Assembly: GCF_009601705.1 (NCBI RefSeq)
Contig: NZ_CP045687.1
Location: 31,527-95,526 of the forward strand
DNA length: 64,000 nucleotides
Source of the DNA: Sulfolobus sp. E5-1-F
Lineage (GTDB): Archaea; Thermoproteota; Thermoprotei_A; Sulfolobales; Sulfolobaceae
Direction: 5' to 3'
Shown here in pieces: positions 56,974 through 64,000 of this stretch. Made by a program: the position numbers and the translations under genes. The notes under the pieces were generated by a model that saw only the letters and a program-made list of their open reading frames with translations, was not told where the DNA came from and searched no databases. Numbering within the stretch: position 1 is the stretch's first letter; every line of letters starts with the position of its first letter.

Positions 56974-57528
56974 GTGGATCTCCCCGGTTATAACTACATC
57001 GTTGTGTATAAGGATATTCATTTTGGGAGACCATTTATAGCTGGAACTTTAATCAGGCCAGAAAATGTACTCTACGAACTTGCAAAAGATAAAACATTTG
57101 ATGAGGTTTCAAAGGCGTTTTACAATCAAATAAACTTCAAACAAATTCAAGAGTGTATAAAATATGCTATTGACGTAATGAAAATTTTGAAATACTATAA
57201 CAAAATAAAGCCTAAAGTTCCAAAAAGATTAAAGAAAAAATTGGGACCTACTAGCTATAATTTCATAGACAAGGGAGATGGTGATAATAAATATAATCCT
57301 ATAATAAAAAATTCCAATGTGAAAGTGATAGATGTTCTAACTAAACTATATGAGGGGAAGGAAATTTCGCAAGTGACTGAAGAGCTAAGCATACCCAGAG
57401 AAGCTGTAATTGAAGCAATTCTCTACTCTGCTTCACTTATAGATGATTTTCACTTGTCGTTATCACAGTTTAAGGAGCCCGCTTCAGTAGTAATTGAATC
57501 CTTTAACTATATTAGAAAGAAGCGATAG
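56974..57528 (+). CDS. Protein with two DUF433-like helical domains
   Basis: The 184-residue protein has two copies of a short domain. One near residues 10-60 reads GRPFIAGTLIRPENVLYELA and the other near residues 110-170 reads NPIIKNSNVKVIDVLTKLYE, each ending in a helix-turn-helix-like pattern. DUF433 proteins are small antitoxin-like or regulatory DNA-binding proteins, here apparently duplicated. No PIN-domain toxin neighbour is present. It starts with GTG 56974 and overlaps by 17 bases the 3' end of the convergent carbonic-anhydrase-like gene. Confidence 0.6.
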   Translation: MDLPGYNYIVVYKDIHFGRPFIAGTLIRPENVLYELAKDKTFDEVSKAFYNQINFKQIQECIKYAIDVMKILKYYNKIKPKVPKRLKKKLGPTSYNFIDKGDGDNKYNPIIKNSNVKVIDVLTKLYEGKEISQVTEELSIPREAVIEAILYSASLIDDFHLSLSQFKEPASVVIESFNYIRKKR

Positions 57529-58186
57529 AGACTACAACCGAAGGGTAGATAGTTCTGATCTTTTCAGCTATTTTCTCGTCTGGAGTTATAATTTTATTTA
57601 TCTTCATAGCATAGACTGCTATATCTAAACTGTCCCAAATTTCCTTATCTTCAGCCGAAATATGGTAAATATTTGAACTCAGCTCACCTATTTGGGAGGG
57701 TTTACTTATATAGACCATGTAGGGGTCATTAGAAGACGGTATTTCTATCTTATTTACATCTATTAACTCAGCCCTTACTTTATCTCCAAACATTCTTTTT
57801 AGATTTTCCTTTTGAATTTCCATGTTCAAGATTTCCAGTTCTGAAAGGGAATCAAATTTCTTTGAGCTAAATTGTCTCACCAGTTTCTCCTCAATAAGTG
57901 ATGTTATTTTCTTTCCATCTTTTAAGGAAAAGTAAACAACCTTCATTGCCCCACAATCGGTATGAGGTAGCAAAATTACCTCATCAACTCTATCCTTGTA
58001 TTTATCTAACGTTATCAAAAGTGAATTAACATTAGCTCCAGCATTTCTAATGACTATCGCATCTGGATATCTTTTCTTCAAATAGTAATTCAATCTCCTA
58101 TCCATACAAGAAACAATTAGCTTCATCTCACTATATACTGACATAAGTGACTTTAAACATTTATTAAGAAAATATCTATTAAACAT
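57512..58186 (-). CDS. Beta-carbonic-anhydrase-like protein
   Basis: The 224-residue protein has the beta-CA zinc ligand pattern: Cys27 with Asp29-Arg30 in SCMDRRL, RNAGANVNSL, and His75-x2-Cys78 in LPHTDCGAMK. These are the motifs of beta-class enzymes that interconvert CO2 and bicarbonate. The C-terminal 100 residues (helical, then NDPYMVYISKP) are unlike the usual family end, so the activity is unproven. A shorter start at M15 or M21 would also leave the motifs intact. In a CO2-fixing lineage the role would be attractive. Confidence 0.75.
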   Translation of the reverse strand: MFNRYFLNKCLKSLMSVYSEMKLIVSCMDRRLNYYLKKRYPDAIVIRNAGANVNSLLITLDKYKDRVDEVILLPHTDCGAMKVVYFSLKDGKKITSLIEEKLVRQFSSKKFDSLSELEILNMEIQKENLKRMFGDKVRAELIDVNKIEIPSSNDPYMVYISKPSQIGELSSNIYHISAEDKEIWDSLDIAVYAMKINKIITPDEKIAEKIRTIYPSVVVSIASF

Positions 58187-58301
58187 TTAAACTATAATAC
58201 ACAAGATTAAAATAACTGTGTGTTATAATAACGATTCTATCTTAGTATTTTTAGTATTATTAGGGATAATGCTTTTTAAACTATACTAAAAGGGATTAGT
58301 T

Positions 58302-58586
58302 ATGGAATATTCAATAATACTGAAGACATTGGTTAAAGACAAAAGAGAATGTAAATCCTTTCTAAATGTTTGTAAAAATGAAAAATTCATATTTATAACA
58401 ATCTGCAATGATGAAAGAAAGATTTATTGTGGAGAAGTAAATGGAAATTCGATAAGATTTAATGAAAAGGGAAATAGCAATATAACATACGAAATACCAA
58501 TAAGTGATGATGATAATATAAGAGTGTTGAAAATCAGCGACGATATTTACATATATAACATTGACGAATCTCTTTTCTTAGATTGA
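58302..58586 (+). CDS. Small hypothetical protein, 94 residues
   Basis: The 94-residue product is beta-rich, acidic toward the end, with no membrane segment or recognised motif. It is followed after 37 bases by another small gene and then by the uracil-DNA glycosylase gene, all in the same direction. TATA-like TTTTTAAACT lies about 30 bases before ATG 58302, suggesting a leaderless transcript. I do not recognise the family. Confidence 0.55.
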   Translation: MEYSIILKTLVKDKRECKSFLNVCKNEKFIFITICNDERKIYCGEVNGNSIRFNEKGNSNITYEIPISDDDNIRVLKISDDIYIYNIDESLFLD

Positions 58587-58623
58587 ATAGAGCTTATATT
58601 TTCTTATTTAGTTTCTATTTATA

Positions 58624-58884
58624 ATGGGAGTTTCAATCTCTGACCTAAAATATCTCATAGAGAAACCAGAGATCTTTGGATTTAAACTGGAAACTGTTAG
58701 AAAAGATACAGAATTTAAAACTGCGATAGGTGACATTAAACGAAATGGTATAAAGATTGAGAACTATTGGATAAAGTGTAATAAGGATGTTGGTGAATGT
58801 GAGGTAGTTGATGATAATAATAATCTGATTATTGTTAATTTTCTAAAGAAAACAATAACTAAGTATACTACCTCAAATTTGTAA
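58624..58884 (+). CDS. Small hypothetical protein, 86 residues
   Basis: The 86-residue product starts GVSISDLKYLIEKPEIFGFK and has mixed alpha/beta composition with two lone Cys (CNKDVGEC) that could bind a metal or form a disulfide. It sits between another small gene and the uracil-DNA glycosylase gene, so the three may be co-transcribed. No known motif was found. Confidence 0.55.
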   Translation: MGVSISDLKYLIEKPEIFGFKLETVRKDTEFKTAIGDIKRNGIKIENYWIKCNKDVGECEVVDDNNNLIIVNFLKKTITKYTTSNL

Positions 58885-58912
58885 ATGCAAGCTTAAAATT
58901 CTTTTGTTACAA

Positions 58913-59590
58913 ATGAGATTAGTGGAGAGCTTTATATCTAGGTTAATTTCATGCACTAAATGTCCTAGGCTTACACAATATAGAAACTTATTTCCCGACA
59001 ATTATTGGAAAAAGCCTGTTCCTCCAAATGGCGAAATTAACGCTGAAATAGTAATAGTAGGCTTAGCGCCAGCAGCGAATGGAGGAAATAGAACCGGGAG
59101 AATGTTCACCGGAGATGAGAGCTCAAATAATCTTACCAATGCTTTATACGCAGTTGGACTTGCAAATCAGCCATTTTCCATCTCCAAGGATGATGGACTA
59201 CGATTATTTCGCGTTTACATTACTTCGGCAGTGAAATGCGCACCGCCACACAATAAGCCTAATAAGGATGAGATAATTAACTGTTCAACATTCTTAGAAG
59301 AGGAAGTAAGGATGTTAGATAACGCAAAAGTTTATATTGCATTGGGTAAGATAGCATGGGATTCGATCATTTACGTTTTTAAGAAAATTGGATATAATGT
59401 TCCTAACGTCAAGTTCTATCACGGGGCACTAGTAAAGGTTTCAAAGCCAGATATGTCAATAATCTGGTTAATAGGGAGCTATCATCCTAGCCCAAGGAAC
59501 ATGAAGACTGGAAGACTAACAATGGATATGCTGATTGAAATATTTGGTACCGCTAAAAGGTTAGTGAGTAATAGGGAAAGAATTACTTAG
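58913..59590 (+). CDS. Family 5 uracil-DNA glycosylase (UDGb)
   Basis: I choose ATG 58913; TTG 58904 precedes it in frame by three codons. The 225-residue protein has the thermophile UDG layout. Fe-S Cys lie in CTKCPRL near the N-terminus and CAPPHNKPNKDEIINC in the middle. Motif A reads GLAPAANGGNRTGRMFTGD, and the catalytic loop reads YHPSPRNMKTGRL. Family 5 lacks the active-site Asp of family 1 and removes uracil, hypoxanthine and other damaged bases. It repairs cytosine deamination, which is frequent at high temperature. Confidence 0.93.
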   Translation: MRLVESFISRLISCTKCPRLTQYRNLFPDNYWKKPVPPNGEINAEIVIVGLAPAANGGNRTGRMFTGDESSNNLTNALYAVGLANQPFSISKDDGLRLFRVYITSAVKCAPPHNKPNKDEIINCSTFLEEEVRMLDNAKVYIALGKIAWDSIIYVFKKIGYNVPNVKFYHGALVKVSKPDMSIIWLIGSYHPSPRNMKTGRLTMDMLIEIFGTAKRLVSNRERIT

Positions 59591-59802
59591 TCAAATAATT
59601 ATAACTATATATTATACTAAATTAATTTTAATTATATCTCCTCATCTATGATATTAATGTCATATATTTCGGTCAATTTTCTGAAAGACGAGATACAAAA
59701 AGATTAGTCTTCATGATTAGGTATAGTAGTTGGATAATATTATGCATAAGAACGATTACCTTGTAACGCTAAATTAATAATATCAAAAGGCTAGATATTA
59801 CT

Positions 59803-60720
59803 ATGAGACAATTAGATGCTTTAAAATCTCCACGTTTTACGCAAATTTCCACCTTTGGTAGATTGCCAATTTGTGGAAAAGACGAGGAAATAAAGGCTGC
59901 ATTTTTGGGAATACCTTTCGATGATGCCGTAACTTATAGGCCCGGAGCTAGATTTGGACCAATGGGAATAAGACAAGGATCTAGATTATTACGACCTTAT
60001 AATCAATTCCTAGACACTTATCCTTTTGATAAGCTTAACGCTTGTGACATGGGCGATATAAACATTATTCCAGGGTATATTGAAGATACAATGAACATAA
60101 TACAAACCAATCTTTACGAAATAATATCATCAAAAAACTTAGTGCCATTTATAGCTGGTGGAGATCACTCAATTACATTACCTGTTTTAAGGGCTTTATA
60201 TAAGAAGTATGGGAAAATAAACATTGTACACTTAGATTCACATTATGACTTCTGGGATTCCTATTGGGGTAAGAAACATACACATGGAACATGGTTGAGG
60301 AGAGCAATTGAGGAAGGCTTAATCAAAGAAGCAATACAAGGGGGAATTAGAGCCTCTACATTCTCGAAGGAAGATCTTAAGGATAAGGAGAGATTAGGAG
60401 TGAAAAGTTTTACAATAAGAGACTTAAAGTATAATTTAGACGCTGTGATAAGGGAAATAAATTCCTTGTCTGGCCCTACACACGTTTCCATAGATATAGA
60501 TGTTGTAGATCCGGCATTTGCTCCAGGAACTGGTACTCCAGAAGTGGGTGGCTTAACAAGCTTCGAAATTATAGAAATTATTAGAAAGTTGAGATTTGAT
60601 AAACTAGTTGGATTTGATGTTGTAGAAGTTGCTCCGCCATACGATGTAAGCGAAATCACTACGATGTTAGCTGCAAATATTATCTACGAAGGGATGAGTG
60701 TACTTTCATTAAATCTTTAA
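59803..60720 (+). CDS. Agmatinase-family ureohydrolase
   Basis: The 305-residue protein has the binuclear Mn site motifs of arginase/agmatinase: GGDHSITLP, HLDSHYDFWD and SIDIDVVDPAFAPGTGTPEV. It would release urea or a related amidino group from agmatine, guanidinobutyrate or another guanidino substrate; agmatinase is the usual annotation. The second motif is DSHYD where many enzymes have DAHxD, a modest variation. It ends just before the tandem repeats upstream of the ATPase gene. TATA-like sequence lies near 59777. Confidence 0.9.
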   Translation: MRQLDALKSPRFTQISTFGRLPICGKDEEIKAAFLGIPFDDAVTYRPGARFGPMGIRQGSRLLRPYNQFLDTYPFDKLNACDMGDINIIPGYIEDTMNIIQTNLYEIISSKNLVPFIAGGDHSITLPVLRALYKKYGKINIVHLDSHYDFWDSYWGKKHTHGTWLRRAIEEGLIKEAIQGGIRASTFSKEDLKDKERLGVKSFTIRDLKYNLDAVIREINSLSGPTHVSIDIDVVDPAFAPGTGTPEVGGLTSFEIIEIIRKLRFDKLVGFDVVEVAPPYDVSEITTMLAANIIYEGMSVLSLNL

Positions 60721-60721
60721 A

Positions 60722-61879
<1,158 letters not shown>

Positions 61880-61883
<4 letters not shown>

Positions 61884-62286
61884 CCTTGAGATATGATATA
61901 ACTATTTAGTTTATATTCCACATTTATTCCCTTGACTTCCTTTCTTATCGTAATAATTGCGTATTTAAGTAGTTGATCAGTATAACCACTACCTAGGTTT
62001 ATTATTACTGTTTTACCAATTTTATCAATTCCTTGTGATTCGTGTATATGTCCATGCAATCCCAATAATGGTTAAAATTTCTCTTATAGCTCCCTTAACC
62101 GATCTAGAACCTACGTGAACCCATTTACCATTTATATACGCCACATCTAATTTTGTATTATACGGAGGAGCATGAAAGTTTAATATAATTCACTTTAAAC
62201 ATATTCACTGCATTAATAGCTTTTTTAAATACAATATTCGAACCATGAATATCAGTTACGGAAAACAACTTAATATCTTTACCCAA
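61880..62286 (-). pseudogene. Metallophosphoesterase remnant with internal deletion
   Basis: On the minus strand the N-terminal metal motif TDIHGS lies near 62240 after a TTG start at 62286, then the frame hits a stop after about 44 codons. A shifted frame gives KWVHVGSRSVKGAIREIL, and another gives the C-terminal HGHIHESQGIDKIGKTVIIN with the final metal His residues. The whole is about 400 bases where a complete enzyme needs 600 or more, so an internal deletion and frameshifts are present. It would have been a calcineurin-like phosphatase. Convergent with the ATPase gene by four bases. Confidence 0.75.
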
Positions 62287-62293
62287 TCCCTAT

Positions 62294-63846
62294 TCACTCC
62301 GGAGGAATTTCCTTGAAAATTAAGTTGAAATCAATTCCTTGCCTAGCTCTCACGAATTTAGCAACATAGAATATCATAAACAATATTATAATAGAGCCAG
62401 CAAGTATTCCATAACCTAGAATTGAATCTGCACCTATGGCTGGTACTGTTAAATACTGATAGAATGTATAAATTAAATAGATTATAGATAGTAATGCAAT
62501 AGTTCTTATCTTGTTTTCACCTTTCTCAGTCTTCAAAACAGCTATTGATAATATGGTCATTGGAAATAGCATTAATATAGCAACCGCGACGCTTGAAAGC
62601 AAGAACGCTCCTGCCGAAGTGACCGGTAACGTAAACACTGTTAAGCCTATAAGTCCAGCTATCATTGATAGGAGTATTGCCTTAATGGGAACATGTCTTT
62701 TTTCACTAACATCACCTACAAAATCTGGCATAATTCTGTCCATCGCGTAAGAGAATAACAATCTACTTCCCACGAAAGACGCTGCAGACAGATACATAAG
62801 TAATTGTATGATGGTAGCTAAGGCGAATAGTACACCTAATACAACATTTCCACTAGCTATACCCTCCAATAAATCTAAATAGGGAGTGGGAATAGATAAA
62901 GTACCTTGAACTATACTTAAATACATGAGTTTGGTAGTAAAGTTATATCCGAATTGATTATACTCAAGAGTTAATGCTGCTGTAAATATGAAGCCAGTTA
63001 TAAGTAGAGTCCCTAGAATACTAATTGGCATACTTCTCTTTGGGTTTCTTACCTCACCTGCTATATACACAGTGTTAATTATATAAGAGAATCCTACAAC
63101 ATAAACTGGGTTTAATGAAATAATGTTGTAAATACTATAATATAGCGGTACTGAAACATTTGATGATGTTACATTAGCATATAGGTTTGTAATGTTAGCG
63201 TAGGTTAACGCAAAATCATTTAGTCTTTTTATGGCTAAGGAATGTGGAACTAATACCTCTACTATGATCATTCCTATGGCAGCTATTAAAGCTAGAGGTA
63301 TTGCTAACCATTGAAAAACTCTATATACCTTATTTCCAAAGACTGGAATTAAGGACATAATAACTATCTCAACTGCACCTATGGCCATTATTAAATAGGG
63401 ATTACTATCTATTGTTGAGCCTATAACTATTAATGAGGAATTATGAGTATAGTAGCCCAAGATTGTTAATAAGGGTATTAAACCGAAAGTTTGTAGTGTT
63501 ATTCCAGTTATTCCCATGAATAAGGGTACAGTTGCTAAAAAGTACCCAGCATTACCTACGAAACCTAATGCGGGATGTAGATTCCTACTGACATAAACGT
63601 AATCAACTGCAACTCTCGGAACCTTAGAGCCAACGTATGAGAATATCATTCCAACTAAGAAGAATCCAAACTATAGGTAATATTAAACCTACTAAGGGAT
63701 CTCCACCAACTAGAGGACCAGTAGAGGCTACATAATATGTTGAAAATAATAGACCTAACAAGGCAATATTAAACCACAATGCGTCTAATATACCAAACTC
63801 CCTTACTAATCCATCTTAAAAATACTCCCTTCTTAGACTTTTCCAT
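62294..63846 (-). pseudogene. APC-family amino acid permease with 5' frameshifts
   Basis: The main frame 62294-63649 encodes 451 residues with about 11 membrane segments (VYIAGEVRNPKRSMPISILG is the typical APC loop). It lacks the start of the family. Upstream, other frames encode the missing part: MEKSKKGVF from ATG 63846, then LVREFGILDALWFNIALLGL in a shifted frame, then the junction back near 63660. The joins need two frameshifts, near 63815 and near 63660. A complete gene of about 515 residues would result. The N-terminal lesions make it a likely pseudogene or a sequencing artefact. Confidence 0.8.
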
Positions 63847-63924
63847 AAGGAATCAATACAATTTAGACAGAATAAGAATAATAAGCTTTAATATCCAAAC
63901 AATTGTAAAGTTTTTAAAAATATG

Positions 63925-64000
63925 CTAAAGTGAATTAAGGATTCTCTTTAAAATTTTTATCACCTTGTTAAGCAATTCCTCTGGGATAGTTAATGGTGGC
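63925..64000 (-). CDS. C-terminal end of a gene continuing beyond the window (uncertain)
   Basis: On the minus strand a short open stretch reads PPLTIPEELLNKVIKILKRI and ends at TAG 63925-63927. It could be the 3' end of a gene entering from the right edge; only about 24 residues are visible, so the call is uncertain. No family can be assigned. Confidence 0.4.
   Translation of the reverse strand, partial: PPLTIPEELLNKVIKILKRILNSL

Noticed and set aside
60261..60659. 132-codon minus-strand frame within the ureohydrolase gene
   Set aside because: It opposes the Mn-binding motifs of the real gene and has no start signal.

Overview
The window comes from a thermoacidophilic crenarchaeon of the order Sulfolobales, most probably Saccharolobus (S. 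solfataricus or S. islandicus type). The evidence is low GC, TATA boxes roughly 25-40 bases upstream of often leaderless starts, ATGA and TGATG stop-start overlaps, Sulfolobus-type insertion sequences, and family content such as CbsA/CbsB, a ferritin-encapsulin fusion, paired GH15 enzymes, a 4-hydroxybutyryl-CoA dehydratase-like protein, four-gene 2-oxoacid:ferredoxin oxidoreductase and NreA. The genus is an inference from gene content; no database was searched.

Layout. 0-7 kb: the start of a cytochrome b558/566 operon (cbsB cut by the window edge, cbsA), a zinc-alcohol-dehydrogenase-like gene, gene fragments, an IS4-like element (3498-4641), a secreted phosphoesterase and a tRNA-Thr(GGT). 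7-21 kb: metabolic and membrane genes, namely two MscS-like channels, DedA, a free-standing E1 alpha/beta pair of a 2-oxoacid dehydrogenase, aldo/keto reductase, universal stress protein, a frameshifted fixC followed by fixX, a glycosyltransferase, a TPP enzyme, an FAH-family enzyme, an FTR1/COG4280-like membrane protein and a cytosine-deaminase-like amidohydrolase. 21-24.3 kb: a decayed IS1-family element and a cluster of unrecognised genes. 24.3-37 kb: a redox island with a thioredoxin-reductase-like flavoprotein, a large membrane iron-sulfur protein divergent from ETF genes fixA-fixB, acyl-CoA dehydrogenase, an orphan molybdenum hydroxylase large subunit, a DmsB-DmsC fusion and porGDAB. 37-53 kb: glycan enzymes (GT4, two GH15), an HTH/AAA-ATPase pair, the ferritin-encapsulin fusion, aldose epimerase, MFS transporter, a second IS4-like copy (47180-48323), a DUF2173-like protein, and a DNA-repair pair (NreA plus SPL-like radical SAM). 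53-64 kb: CBS protein, 4-hydroxybutyryl-CoA dehydratase-like protein, M20 peptidase, DUF433-like protein, beta-carbonic-anhydrase-like protein, family 5 uracil-DNA glycosylase, agmatinase-like ureohydrolase, and then a decaying end with three broken genes (ATPase, metallophosphoesterase, amino acid permease).

How the genes fit together. The central theme is electron transfer. FixA/FixB would take electrons from the adjacent acyl-CoA dehydrogenase, while FixC/FixX (15 kb away, with fixC interrupted by a one-base deletion in its FAD motif) would pass them to quinone. The uncharacterised 627-residue membrane Fe-S protein, transcribed divergently from fixAB, is a candidate alternative membrane electron acceptor. 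The Mo hydroxylase without partner subunits, DmsB-DmsC without DmsA, and POR add ferredoxin- and quinone-linked redox chemistry. The encapsulin suggests an iron-storage or oxidative-stress compartment.

Genome plasticity is visible directly. Two near-identical IS copies in direct orientation bracket about 42.5 kb, an IS1 copy retains 31-bp ends but a broken transposase, and several genes carry frameshifts, a nonsense codon or internal deletions. These lesions could be real or sequencing errors and are marked individually.
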